DNA of 64,000 nucleotides from Pseudomonadota bacterium (GCA_021790335.1 JAJYEE010000004.1:1-64000), one strand, 5' to 3'. Counted from the first letter of the stretch, positions 17,715-26,345 are shown. Numbers and translations are program-made. Notes: generated by a model from the sequence alone, not told the origin.

Positions 17715-18389
17715 TCAGGATAAGTCGCGCTGGTTCAACGGGGAAATCCCCGGTGAACAGGCCGCCACCAGCGGTTGCAGCGCCGGGCAGCGCCGGGCGA
17801 CGCAGACCAGGTCTTCCCAGGTGTCTATGTCGCGCAGCATGGCGAGCATGCGGAACTCGACGCCCGCCGCCCGGGCCCGCGCCTGCGTTTCATTCAAGAC
17901 CCGGCTCCCGCCCCAGTCCATGCCGGTAAACAGCACCGGCTCGGCGTGCTGCAACCCGATGAAATAGTAGCCTCCATCCACGGCCGGGCCAATGACGTTG
18001 CCGCCCCGGGCAAGCGTTTCGTAGGCGTCTTCCAGGGTGCCGGCATCACAGTGGGGCACATCGCAACCCATTACTGCCGCTGCACCGCGCCGTCCGATGC
18101 CCAGACGCAGGGCGCGCAGCATGCGCTCGCCCAGGTCGCCTTCACCCTGGGCAGCCAAGTGTACATGCAGATCGGCGGCGAGATGCGCGAAAAGCGGGTG
18201 GCAGGCATCGGGCGCACCACAGAGGTAGACTTCTCCCGGCCAGGTGTCCGCCGCCAGGGTCACGGTCTGGCGGATGAGGTCGGCCGCGATCTCGGCGGCG
18301 CGTTCCGCCCCACAGACCTGTGCCAGACGCGTCTTGACCTGTCCGGCCAGCGGTTGCTTTGCGAACACGATCAAATCCGGTCTTTTCAT
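17715..18389 (-). CDS. Arsenosugar-type glycosyltransferase 1 (DUF2064, TIGR04282-like)
   Basis: A 224-residue nucleotidyl/glycosyltransferase-fold protein. Signatures: LIVFAKQPLAGQVKTRLAQ at the N-terminus, MGCDVPHCDAGTLEDAYETL in the middle, and GPAVDGGYYFIGLQ. These match the TIGR04282 family, first described as a 'rSAM/selenodomain-associated' transferase and later as part of arsenosugar biosynthesis. It follows the family-2 transferase by 21 bases, the normal pairing. The radical SAM partner ArsS is not in the window, so the pathway call is from family only. Confidence 0.88.
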   Translation of the reverse strand: MKRPDLIVFAKQPLAGQVKTRLAQVCGAERAAEIAADLIRQTVTLAADTWPGEVYLCGAPDACHPLFAHLAADLHVHLAAQGEGDLGERMLRALRLGIGRRGAAAVMGCDVPHCDAGTLEDAYETLARGGNVIGPAVDGGYYFIGLQHAEPVLFTGMDWGGSRVLNETQARARAAGVEFRMLAMLRDIDTWEDLVCVARRCPALQPLVAACSPGISPLNQRDLS

Positions 18390-18410
18390 GGCGAGGTCAC
18401 CGGCCGCGGT

Positions 18411-19226
18411 TCAGCGCACATCGGGATAGAAGCGCAAGAGTTGCGCCGGAGAGATGCCAAACCAGTAAAGAAGCCGCAGACCCCACATGCGCAGCACGGT
18501 ACGGACAATCCCGTCGCGCTGCCAGCGGCGCGTCGCGCTGACCACAGGTACACGGATGCGGGCGGGCCACGCCAGCATGCGCAACCGACGGGAAAGCTCA
18601 ATATCCTCCATCAGCGGGATCGGCGCAAAGCCGCGCAACATCTCGAAAACATCGCGCCGCACGAACAGCGCCTGGTCTCCGGTGGCGATGCCCGTCAGCG
18701 CCGAGCGCCGGTTCATCGCCCACTCTATGATGCGGAACACAAACTGCCGGCCATCGAGGCGCACGTCGAAGCGACCCCATTCGCAACCCTGCCGTACCGC
18801 CTCCCGGACCCTTTCTGCCGCTCCGGGCGACGGGCGGGTGTCGGCGTGCAGAAATAGCAGCACCTCGCCGGTCGCCGCGTCCGCGCCCCGGTTCATCTGG
18901 AGGGCACGGCCGCGCGCACCCTGCAGCAGCACCACGCGGCAGGCAGACCGGGACGCGCGCACGAAGGCATCGAGCAGGGTCTGCACCTGCGCCACGGTTC
19001 CGTCATGACTGCCGCCGTCAACCACGATGATCTCCTCGAATCCGGCGTCGATCAGCACCCGTAGCCGTTCGTTGATATCGGCCGCCTCGTTCAGAACTGG
19101 AATGATCACTGCCACGCCGGGTCCCGCGCGCCCGACACACAAGGCCCCGGCCGCAACCGCACCGGCCGTTGCTGCGATATCGGCTTCGCCGAAGCCGATA
19201 TCTGTCACATTTGTTACTTCAGCCAT
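18411..19226 (-). CDS. Arsenosugar-type glycosyltransferase 2 (GT2, TIGR04283-like)
   Basis: A 271-residue family-2 glycosyltransferase: VAVIIPVLNEAADINE, EEIIVVDGGSHDG, then GRALQMNRGADAATGEVLLF and LHADT. A C-terminal hydrophobic/basic stretch may touch the membrane. The start at 19226 has GGAG upstream and lies downstream of a -10-like TATAAT. A longer reading to 19448 would run through that promoter and is rejected. It is paired with the DUF2064 transferase. Confidence 0.88.
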   Translation of the reverse strand: MAEVTNVTDIGFGEADIAATAGAVAAGALCVGRAGPGVAVIIPVLNEAADINERLRVLIDAGFEEIIVVDGGSHDGTVAQVQTLLDAFVRASRSACRVVLLQGARGRALQMNRGADAATGEVLLFLHADTRPSPGAAERVREAVRQGCEWGRFDVRLDGRQFVFRIIEWAMNRRSALTGIATGDQALFVRRDVFEMLRGFAPIPLMEDIELSRRLRMLAWPARIRVPVVSATRRWQRDGIVRTVLRMWGLRLLYWFGISPAQLLRFYPDVR

Positions 19227-19404
19227 CGAATCCCATGCTCCGTGATGCCACTTCCGCTGTCGCCGCGGGAATCCGCTGATTTTGCTATGTTCACGGTTTT
19301 CCGCCACGCCACCCGCCGGGGCGCCACCGCGGGAGACCCCGATTTTCCGGCTCCGCAACCCGACACCCCAGCGCTCCACGGTCCGACCGTGGACTCTGTC
19401 AGTC

Positions 19405-19410
19405 ATTATA
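19405..19410 (-). promoter_or_regulatory. -10-like element for glycosyltransferase pair
   Basis: The minus strand reads TATAAT exactly here, about 180 bases before the 19226 start. A weak TTGTTT lies about 19 bases further upstream as a possible -35. This is a prediction only. Confidence 0.35.
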
Positions 19411-19483
19411 TTACGGACAGGCAAGGCGAAAACAAAAAGCGCTTGCAATCGTCTACACTAGAGAGTAAATAGCCTTCTGGATC

Positions 19484-19633
19484 ATGACTGACTCGACCGA
19501 TTGTTGTAGTACTGAATCTACTTCGACCTCCGCGGCCCAGTGCGAGCGGAGGCCACAGGCCGTCAGGCGCCAACGGGGCTCAATGCCCCGTTTTTTTATT
19601 TCCGCCCATCCTCGCGCCAGCGGCCCCGATACC
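19484..19633 (+). CDS. Possible leader peptide, Cys/Ser/Thr-rich
   Basis: An ATG at 19484 opens a 49-codon reading frame starting MTDSTDCCSTESTSTSAAQC, with tandem TGT codons and a run of Ser/Thr codons. A 7-bp hairpin (CCTCCGC with GCGGAGG) and a perfect intrinsic terminator at 19573-19597 lie inside it. No convincing Shine-Dalgarno is seen. It could be the leader peptide of an attenuator in front of the 19662-21399 genes, or the region may be a non-coding RNA. The tandem Cys codons make charged tRNA-Cys a possible signal; that is inference. Confidence 0.3.
19573..19597 (+). terminator. Intrinsic terminator
   Basis: ACGGGGC (19573-19579), loop TCAAT, GCCCCGT (19585-19591), then an uninterrupted T-run to 19597. 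It works only on the plus strand. The gene behind it is on the minus strand, so it must terminate or attenuate a plus-strand transcript that starts in the 19230-19570 interval, ahead of the DUF2156 operon. Confidence 0.85.
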
Positions 19634-19661
19634 TGAACTTACCCCCCGATAAGGAGCCACC

Positions 19662-19763
19662 GTGCCCGAGAAGAACGAAAACGAACCTCCCGAACCTATG
19701 ACGGCGCCGACATGCGCCGGGACCCTGCGTGACACAATCCATAAAGGGGCCCGCCCATGCTGA
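19662..19763 (+). CDS. 33-codon peptide coupled to DUF2156 gene
   Basis: A GTG at 19662 is preceded by AAGGAG with five bases between. The frame encodes 33 residues: an acidic, Pro-rich start (PEKNENEPPEP), then TAPTCAGTLRDTIHKGARPC, ending in cysteine. Its TGA (19761-19763) overlaps the start of the DUF2156 gene (ATG at 19757), so translation is probably coupled. I know no family for it. A strong ribosome site, tight overlap and an N-acidic/C-Cys layout make it look like a real small protein, possibly a peptide substrate for the following acyltransferases. Confidence 0.5.
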   Translation: MPEKNENEPPEPMTAPTCAGTLRDTIHKGARPC

Positions 19764-20851
19764 ATGCCGTCAACGCCGTCATGGATGTCCATTTCCTCAC
19801 CCCCGTCGGCCCTGCGCCCATTCTCCCGGGCGATGCAGCGGGCGGCCAGAGAACCGCCCGCCAGGATTCCGTCCGCAAACGTTATCTCGTCGCCGGCAAA
19901 TATCGCCTTTACCCCTTTGATCACAGCGCCAAGGCCTACTTCGACGAAGCCTGCGTGCGCAGCAACGTGGCGCTGTCCGATTACAGCTTCGCCAACAATG
20001 TCATCTGGCTGGCCCAGGCGAGCGGCTTCTACCAGATCATAGAAGGCTGTTTCTGCCTTTTTGCCCTGAACGGCAATGGCCTCACCATGCTCTTGCCACC
20101 GCTGGGCGATTCCTCACGTCAGTATCGGGCGCTCAAGATCTGTATCAAGATCATGGATTTGTATAATCCATCTCCGTTTCAGGCCCGGCTGGATTACGTA
20201 TACAAGGACTTCCTCAAGGTTCTCGAACTGGACAGCGCAACCGGCGCGGCCCTGATCAACGGCGAGCGCTGGCACGTGGAGGTCACCAATCCGGATTACA
20301 TCTACCGCACCCAGGATCTGATCGAGCTCCGGGGCAACGCTTACAAGACCAAGCGCAACGAGATCAACCAGTTCCGGCGCGCCTACCCGAACCACTCTCT
20401 GGTGCCGTTCAACAAGAGCCACCGAGACGAGGCGCGGGCACTGGTGAATACCTGGATGCAGAACCGCCTGCGTACCCTGCCGGACGGGCCGGTAGAGGAG
20501 TTTCTGTACAACCTGGAGATGGAACGCAAGGCCATCCAGCGCGCCATTGCCTTGTGTGAAGAACTCGGACTGGAGGGCCTAAGCCTGTTCATCGATGGAC
20601 GCCTGGAGGGCTTCACTTTTGGCGAACGCCTCAACCGGGATGTCGCCAACGTGCTGATTGAAAAGACGAACTTCAATATCCAGGGCGCTGCTCAGTACCT
20701 GTTCCGGGAGTTCAGCAAGGTCTTTGGCGATTGCACTTACATCAACGTCGGTGATGACCTCGGATTCGAGAACCTGCGGCGCGTGAAGATGAGCTATCGA
20801 CCGGCCATGTTCGGCGAGAAGATCATCCTGAGACGCCCGTTGTCCGAGTGA
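19757..20851 (+). CDS. DUF2156 (LPG-synthase C-terminal-like) acyltransferase
   Basis: A 364-residue soluble protein. Residues 1-45 are of low complexity. The remainder is a tandem GNAT-like DUF2156 fold: YPFDHSAKAYFDEA, LPPLGDSSRQYRALK, a central KTKRNEINQFRRAYPNH, EGLSLFIDGRLEGFTFG, and INVGDDLGFENLRRVKMSYR near the C-terminus. Proteins of this fold move an acyl or aminoacyl group, often from aminoacyl-tRNA, to a lipid or peptide acceptor. Without the flippase domain of MprF, the acceptor is unlikely to be the same. It sits between the 33-codon ORF (overlapping start) and a GNAT gene (stop TGA overlaps ATG), so the three form one transcriptional unit. Confidence 0.85.
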   Translation: MLNAVNAVMDVHFLTPVGPAPILPGDAAGGQRTARQDSVRKRYLVAGKYRLYPFDHSAKAYFDEACVRSNVALSDYSFANNVIWLAQASGFYQIIEGCFCLFALNGNGLTMLLPPLGDSSRQYRALKICIKIMDLYNPSPFQARLDYVYKDFLKVLELDSATGAALINGERWHVEVTNPDYIYRTQDLIELRGNAYKTKRNEINQFRRAYPNHSLVPFNKSHRDEARALVNTWMQNRLRTLPDGPVEEFLYNLEMERKAIQRAIALCEELGLEGLSLFIDGRLEGFTFGERLNRDVANVLIEKTNFNIQGAAQYLFREFSKVFGDCTYINVGDDLGFENLRRVKMSYRPAMFGEKIILRRPLSE

Positions 20852-21399
20852 TGTCTGCCAGGCCGGCGATACGTCGCGCCGGGCCGTCCGATCTCGACCG
20901 GATCGTCGAGCTGGAACGGGAATGCTTCGGCACCGTCGACGGCGCCTTCTCGCGTCGCCAGCTCGGACGCCTGCTCGCCAATCCCAACGCCTACTGGATG
21001 CTGGGTGCCGACGGCCTGGCGGTGGCCTGCTGGCTGACTGCCGGCAACGGCCGTGCCCGCTGGGCCCGGCTCTATTCTCTGGCCGTGCACCCCAAGCTGC
21101 GCGGTCAGGGTTGGGGTGGACGGCTGCTGCGCGCCGGCGTGGCGTGGATGCGGGCACGGCAGCTGTTGGTGTGCCGCGCGGAAGTAAAGGCCCTTAACCA
21201 CCCGGCACGTCGGCTTTATGCACGCTTCGGTTTCCGGGAAGCTGGCCGGCTTCCCGACTACTACGGACCTGCCATCGACGGACTGCGCTTGGTTCTGCAC
21301 CTGCGTACCGCAAAATCTGCCGCAGCGGGTAGAACATCGGCCGGCAAGCGTTCGCAACGGCGGGGACGCGGTTCATCGGGGCGCGTGCGCAACCCCTAG
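20851..21399 (+). CDS. GNAT family N-acetyltransferase (RimI-like)
   Basis: A 182-residue acetyltransferase. The acetyl-CoA site is LYSLAVHPKLRGQGWGGRLL, followed by RAEVKALNHPARRLYARFGF and a DYYG turn, the RimI-like arrangement. The C-terminus (about 155-182) is Arg-rich. The ATG at 20851 shares its A with the TGA of the DUF2156 gene. It is convergent with the 3-hydroxyisobutyrate dehydrogenase-like gene, the 3' ends overlapping by four bases. The substrate is unknown; context suggests a peptide or the product of the upstream enzyme. Confidence 0.85.
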   Translation: MSARPAIRRAGPSDLDRIVELERECFGTVDGAFSRRQLGRLLANPNAYWMLGADGLAVACWLTAGNGRARWARLYSLAVHPKLRGQGWGGRLLRAGVAWMRARQLLVCRAEVKALNHPARRLYARFGFREAGRLPDYYGPAIDGLRLVLHLRTAKSAAAGRTSAGKRSQRRGRGSSGRVRNP

Positions 21400-22298
21400 G
21401 AACCTCCGCTGAGTCCGGCATCTTCTCGCACACTCAGAGCGAGCGCGGTCCAGTCCAGGTCACCCCGGTTTCGGGCAAGTCCGGACAACAGCCGGTCATG
21501 CAGAAGACTCGCAAGCGGCATGGGAACTCGGCTCTCGTTGGCAGTCTGCTGCACGAGATCGATGTCCTTCTTCCCCAGAGACAGCTTGAACCCGGCAGGC
21601 TCGTAGATTCCGGAGGCGATAAGCCGGCCGTAGTTCTGGTAGATCGGGCCGCCGAACAGGGTTTCGTTCATCACGGTGGCAAAGCGCGCAGGGTCGACGC
21701 CGTTCTTCGCAGCGAGCGCAAACGATTCCGCCATGGCCTCAAGCGCGGTGACGATCAGGAAATTGCCCGCGAGCTTGACCACGTTTGCGGACGCCGGGTT
21801 GTCCCCAAAATCATAAACCCGCTGCCCCAGGACATCGAGCAGAGGCTGCACCCTGGACCTGGCAGCCGGCGCACCGGCCACACAGATCCAGAGTTTCCTG
21901 GCGGCGGCCGCTTCCGGACGCCCGAACACCGGCGCTGCCACGTAGGTGCTGCCGCGGTCCGCGTGGTAGGCGGCGAGCCGCCGTGCCGTCGCTGGCGCCA
22001 CCGTGCTCATCGACAGGTGTACGCCGCCCTCGCCCAGCACTTCTCCGAAACCACCCATACCCTGCACCACTTCCTCCAGGGCCTGGTCATTGGCAATCAT
22101 GGTCACGACGATTCCGCCGGGGACGGCCGCTTCGACCGGCTTTGCCGCGGGCGTCACACCGGCAGCGCCGAGCTCCTGGACCCTGCCGGCACTGCGATTG
22201 TACACCCGCAGGCGATACCCCGCTGCGAGAAGATTGGCCGCCATGGGCTTCCCCATCTGCCCGAGGCCGATAAAGCCGATCATCTGGTCTTTGTCCAT
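21396..22298 (-). CDS. 3-hydroxyisobutyrate dehydrogenase-family oxidoreductase
   Basis: A 300-residue NAD(P)-dependent beta-hydroxyacid dehydrogenase. The Rossmann motif is GFIGLGQMGKPMAANL at the N-terminus. The substrate-binding region is reduced (STVAPATARRLAAYH), and the conserved catalytic lysine lies in VVKLAGNFLIVTALEAMAES. A typical C-terminal helical domain ends LGKKDIDLVQQTANES. The family oxidises beta-hydroxyacids or reduces small aldehydes (glyoxylate/succinic-semialdehyde reductases belong here). No neighbour narrows the substrate. Confidence 0.88.
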   Translation of the reverse strand: MDKDQMIGFIGLGQMGKPMAANLLAAGYRLRVYNRSAGRVQELGAAGVTPAAKPVEAAVPGGIVVTMIANDQALEEVVQGMGGFGEVLGEGGVHLSMSTVAPATARRLAAYHADRGSTYVAAPVFGRPEAAAARKLWICVAGAPAARSRVQPLLDVLGQRVYDFGDNPASANVVKLAGNFLIVTALEAMAESFALAAKNGVDPARFATVMNETLFGGPIYQNYGRLIASGIYEPAGFKLSLGKKDIDLVQQTANESRVPMPLASLLHDRLLSGLARNRGDLDWTALALSVREDAGLSGGS

Positions 22299-22772
22299 AT
22301 CGTGGTTTCTCCGTTGTTCGGATTGAGAAAGACGTCACCGCTTGCCGGATTCCACCGGACTGAGGCAATACACCCCGGACTGCCATCCGCCCCGGATGGG
22401 TCGCACACGGCGCGACGCAAACCGCGCGCTCCGCGACCGCTGCACCCGCCCGGTGGTGCAGGAGCACAGCGCGCGGCAGCCACATCCCGGGCAACGACGG
22501 CCCGGACAGATTTCCCTGTCCCGCGACATTGCAGAAACTTACGACGTTACCGGCATCCATGCAAATCCTCGCCGTACTGCTATGCTGAGATTCCATTTCC
22601 GCTGGAACGAGATTGATCTCAGTCGAGCGGCGTGCGTATGATGCGACGCCGGGTTCCGGTCCGTCACCGCAATCGGCAGCCCTGCAGGCTGCACCGGGAG
22701 ATTTTCTCCGCGCTTTGCACTGCGACGGCCGGTTACCTCAAACACCAGACCGCAAAGCGCAAGAGCAAGGCG
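22299..22772. other. Intergenic, no gene seen
   Basis: A 474-base divergent gap between the dehydrogenase and the hydrolase. Short open frames exist in all directions but none has family signatures or a ribosome site. Promoters for both neighbours must lie here; none stands out. Confidence 0.4.
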
Positions 22773-23384
22773 ATGCCAGCACCAACCAAGCTGATGTTTC
22801 TTCCCGGAGCCCTTGGCAACCCGGACTTCTGGAAGCCGGTTTCCGACCGGCTTCCTCATTCAGCCTCCCGGACCCTGCCTGGCTGGCCTGGTTTTGGCTC
22901 GACGCCGATCGACCCGCTTGTCAACGGAATCGATGATCTGGTTGCCAGAGTGGTTTCCGGAATCGACCAGCCCACGGCCATTATTGCCCAGTCAATGGGA
23001 GGCGTGATCGCCATGCATGCTGCGCTCGAGCGCCCTCACCTCGTCACGCACCTGGTGCTTGCGGCCACATCGGGTGGGATCGACGTTTCCGATCTGCGCG
23101 CCGAAGACTGGCGTCCCGCATTCCTCAAAGCCAACCCATTGCTTCCTCGCTGGTTCGTGGACCACAAATCCGACATTTCAGCCAGCCTCGGATCTATTCG
23201 TGCGCCGGTCCTGCTTCTTTGGGGGGATGCTGATCCGATAAGCCCTGTTGCAGTTGGCTTGCGCTTGCGCAAGCTACTGCCCCGCGCACGCCTGCACGTC
23301 CTTGCCGGAGGCGCACACGATTTTGCCAATGTGTTCGCGCCGAGCGTTGCACGACTGATTGATGAACATCTCCGCGTGGCCTAG
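22773..23384 (+). CDS. Alpha/beta hydrolase
   Basis: A 203-residue hydrolase. LMFLPGALGNPDFWKPVSDR forms the oxyanion part, IIAQSMGGVIAMHAAL holds the nucleophile elbow (SMGG), LLLWGDADPISPV the acid, and LAGGAHDFAN the histidine. It is short for the fold because the lid is small. The start at 22773 has AAGG close upstream. A longer reading back to 22632 is basic and lacks the fold. The substrate is unknown. Confidence 0.82.
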   Translation: MPAPTKLMFLPGALGNPDFWKPVSDRLPHSASRTLPGWPGFGSTPIDPLVNGIDDLVARVVSGIDQPTAIIAQSMGGVIAMHAALERPHLVTHLVLAATSGGIDVSDLRAEDWRPAFLKANPLLPRWFVDHKSDISASLGSIRAPVLLLWGDADPISPVAVGLRLRKLLPRARLHVLAGGAHDFANVFAPSVARLIDEHLRVA

Positions 23385-23690
23385 CCCGTCGCCATAACGA
23401 ACCGTTCCCGGCAGGGAACGAACTTCGTTGCGTGAGACGAACAATGCACCTCGCATCGCTATCGGTAATGGAAGCCGTGATTACCCGGCTGCTGCAAGCA
23501 CAACCCGTTGCGGATGTCCGGGGATTGCTGCCATGAGCTTCATCGGAACGGCGGATCCGCCGCAGAAAACGCCGGCACAGGCATGATGACTGTGCGCCTG
23601 CGGCTACCCGACCGGGCAATCGCTGTTGAGCAGTCGCACGCACGACGGCTCGACTACCGGCCGGGCGATGGAACGCGATACAGCCCGAAC
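23385..23690. other. Intergenic with one hairpin
   Basis: A 306-base gap between convergent genes. CGTTCCC (23403-23409) pairs perfectly with GGGAACG (23414-23420), 19 bases after the hydrolase stop, with no T-run. It may stabilise or end the hydrolase mRNA. Nothing else was recognised. Confidence 0.45.
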
Positions 23691-24284
23691 CTAGCCGATC
23701 TTTTCTACTATCTCGGCAAACGAATGGGCTGGTGTGGGGCTATGCGCCACGTTTTTGAACAGCAGCTTGCTGATGCGGCTGGTTGAGAACATGCCTATTA
23801 CTCGATGCGCCTGAGAGGCCGGGTCGACCTGCGCGACGAGCGCGTGCTGGCGCCCAAGGGTACGCAGAGTCGCGACAATATCGCCGACCAAGGCCGCTTG
23901 CACGCGTGCGGCATCCAGAACCTGGATATCCGTCTGCGGGGTCATGATTGAAGCGACCGTGATTTTGGCACGCGGCAGGCGTGTCTGCTGGGCGGCCTTG
24001 ATCGGTCGCTCCCCCATGATGTCGGTGGCGGTAACGATTCCTATGATCTCGTCGATATCGTTCATGACAAACAGAAGCCGCACGCCCGCGGTTTTCATTT
24101 GCCCAAGCGCCGTGGCAATCGGAGTCTGTGGCGTCGTGGTTACCGGCGTGACAAAAGCGAAATCGGTCATGGCCGCGATCGCCGCACTATCGATATGAAC
24201 CAGTCTGATTCCTCCGGTCGTCGAACTGAAGTTCGATTGCGGTTTCAGCGGAATGGACGGGAGGCCAGTGAAAGTATCGAACAT
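23691..24284 (-). CDS. CBS-domain protein
   Basis: A 197-residue protein with a strong AAGGAGGTG just before the ATG at 24284. Two CBS motifs are visible: FVTPVTTTPQTPIATALGQM with MNDIDEIIGIVTATDIMGE (about 45-95), and VASIMTPQTDIQVL with HRVIGMFSTSRI (about 110-185). CBS pairs bind adenine nucleotides and usually regulate a partner. No catalytic domain is present and no partner is evident next to it. Confidence 0.85.
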   Translation of the reverse strand: MFDTFTGLPSIPLKPQSNFSSTTGGIRLVHIDSAAIAAMTDFAFVTPVTTTPQTPIATALGQMKTAGVRLLFVMNDIDEIIGIVTATDIMGERPIKAAQQTRLPRAKITVASIMTPQTDIQVLDAARVQAALVGDIVATLRTLGRQHALVAQVDPASQAHRVIGMFSTSRISKLLFKNVAHSPTPAHSFAEIVEKIG

Positions 24285-24813
24285 CGTGCACCTCCTTCGG
24301 GAATTTATCGAAACGTTTGGCCGATGTATCCGGGATGCAGGCTGCCGACGTGGCGAGAAAGCCGGTAGCCGTCCTTCATGTCCGATGTAAAGCAATCGCC
24401 ATGCCAATACAAAATTCAATGCCGAAACCGGCACCAAGCCGCGATTCTTGCTGCGATTGGGTGACTGTGTACACTGCAACGAACCGCATCGGTGGCGCCA
24501 GGCGCATCGGCGTGGTGCAGCGGACTTCATGACTGCACTATTGCGTGGCGCATCATCCGCGAATGCCTCCGGGGTCTATCCCGTCCCGCGCATGAATGTC
24601 GCCGGTCGGTGTTCATTCAATCCTGACCCGGGCATGAAACAAGCCCGTGGCCCCGGGCCCGCACGCCCGCTTCGCCGGCCACCTGTTACATAAAATGCGC
24701 GCCCATTAAGAACTGCTGTCTGGTCACCCGCCACCGGATCTGGCCATGAACGTCGGGAACCAGGTCAAATGCGGTCATTTTCGGAAACACAAGGCGAGCC
24801 CTTCCGGAGCCGA
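24285..24813. other. Intergenic, no gene seen
   Basis: A 529-base gap. No ORF with family features, no RNA signature and no repeats were recognised. Confidence 0.4.
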
Positions 24814-26040
24814 TCACTGCGGTGGATTGGCCTGAGCGTCACGACCGCGACACCGGTCAGGTCTCAGGATAAGAATCGCTACGATTGCGGCAAGTGCAAG
24901 AAACGCCGCCAAAAGGAAGGCGCCGACCGGACGCATGGTCCACAACACCCCGGCAATCAGCGATGCAGGAACGTAAATGATCCCGGTAAGAAAATTGTAG
25001 ACACCGATCGCCGATGCCCGTCGATCCGACTCGAGGTCCACAATGAACGCCTTGCTCTGTGCTTCGTCGATTGAATAGAACACGCCGTAGACGACGAACA
25101 GGACAACGACCTCCCCCTTTGTGGTTGCGAATGCAAAACCAAAGCTCATAAGAAAGTAAAGGAAATACCCCAAAACGATGATTCGCGCCCTGCCGAAGCG
25201 GTCGCCAAGCTTTCCGATCACTGGCGCAGAAACGACTAGCGCCACGTTGAACAATGCGAAAAGCAGCGCAATATCATCGACGGCAAAACCCACGCCATGC
25301 GCACGCAACAGCAGAAAACCGAAGCTGAAATAGCCCAGCGAGAAAATGCCCGCTGCCACCAGATAGCGCTTGAACTCCGGACTCAATATTTTCCATGTCT
25401 TGAACATATTCTCGCGCTTGTGCTGATCCCCAGGCTTTTCCTTTATGAAACCCAGCAGTACAACGCTGAGCACCGCGGGAAAGAGCGCAACCCAAAACAG
25501 GGTCCGGAATGTGGAGGCATGATTTCCTAGCCACCAGAGCAGACCGTACGCGAAAAGCGGTCCGAAAATGGCTCCCGACTTATCGAGAGCCTTGTGCACA
25601 CCGAACGAGTACCCCCTTATGCCTTTGTCGGAGACCGCCGACAGCCAGGCGTCACGCGGCGCACCCCGGAAGCTCTTGCCCAGACGCTCGATAATCCGAA
25701 ATGCACCGAGGCCAACAACCGAGCTGGTCAAAAGAAGAATGATCTTAGCCAGAGTGGAAAAGCCATATCCGGCCAAGGCGAAGACCTTGCGCTTGCCGGT
25801 GCGATCCGACAACCAGCCGGCGAGGTAGTCCAGCGAAGATGAGGAAAAATCGGCCAAGCCCTCTACCAGCCCCAGCAACGCAGCCGATGCACCTGCAATG
25901 GTCGTAAAAAATATTGCGAAGACCGAAAAAATCATCTCGGAACTGAGATCGGTCATAAAGCTCACAAGACCCAGCTTGAGGACGTCGGGATGAATGCCGA
26001 AGTTCCTGTCGGCGGAATCAGGTGGTATCTGCTCATACAT
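24814..26040 (-). CDS. MFS transporter
   Basis: A 408-residue membrane protein with 12 predicted helices. The first cytosolic loop reads LAGWLSDRTGKRKVFA, the family A-motif, and the equivalent in the second half is GKLGDRFGRARII. An RxxR-rich loop follows helix 4 (KSFRGAPRDAW). The start MYEQIPPDSADRNF at 26040 directly precedes the first helix. The substrate cannot be predicted. It stands alone between two gene-poor gaps. Confidence 0.88.
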   Translation of the reverse strand: MYEQIPPDSADRNFGIHPDVLKLGLVSFMTDLSSEMIFSVFAIFFTTIAGASAALLGLVEGLADFSSSSLDYLAGWLSDRTGKRKVFALAGYGFSTLAKIILLLTSSVVGLGAFRIIERLGKSFRGAPRDAWLSAVSDKGIRGYSFGVHKALDKSGAIFGPLFAYGLLWWLGNHASTFRTLFWVALFPAVLSVVLLGFIKEKPGDQHKRENMFKTWKILSPEFKRYLVAAGIFSLGYFSFGFLLLRAHGVGFAVDDIALLFALFNVALVVSAPVIGKLGDRFGRARIIVLGYFLYFLMSFGFAFATTKGEVVVLFVVYGVFYSIDEAQSKAFIVDLESDRRASAIGVYNFLTGIIYVPASLIAGVLWTMRPVGAFLLAAFLALAAIVAILILRPDRCRGRDAQANPPQ

Positions 26041-26345
26041 GATCGCATGTCGCTCTTGGCGGGATCTTCGATGACTGGTGCGGCATTTCTGGGTATTGAG
26101 TATCTGCGGCTGCTGTCGTGATCCCCGATGCCATATCATAATACCGATCTGGCATGCCCGGGCGGAACGCGCCCGGCGCGTCTGTCTGCAGGCATGCAGG
26201 GCATCTGCATCTTCATGCAACAGTGCCGGTCCCGGACTTCGAAGATGCTTTTAACGACAGACGTGAGAGTGGAATGACGTCGGGCCCGAATATCTGCATT
26301 GGGCCAGGGGTTGTCAGGCGACCCATCGCATTATCCATAACTCGG
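26041..26345. other. Intergenic, no gene seen
   Basis: A 305-base gap between two minus-strand genes. Nothing was recognised. Confidence 0.4.

Noticed and set aside
19227-19448. Longer N-terminus for the GT2 glycosyltransferase
   Set aside because: It would read through a TATAAT element, adds arginine-rich residues outside the fold, and lacks a ribosome site.
23508-23786. 92-codon plus-strand frame between the hydrolase and CBS genes
   Set aside because: No family, no ribosome site, and it runs into the 3' end of the CBS gene on the other strand.
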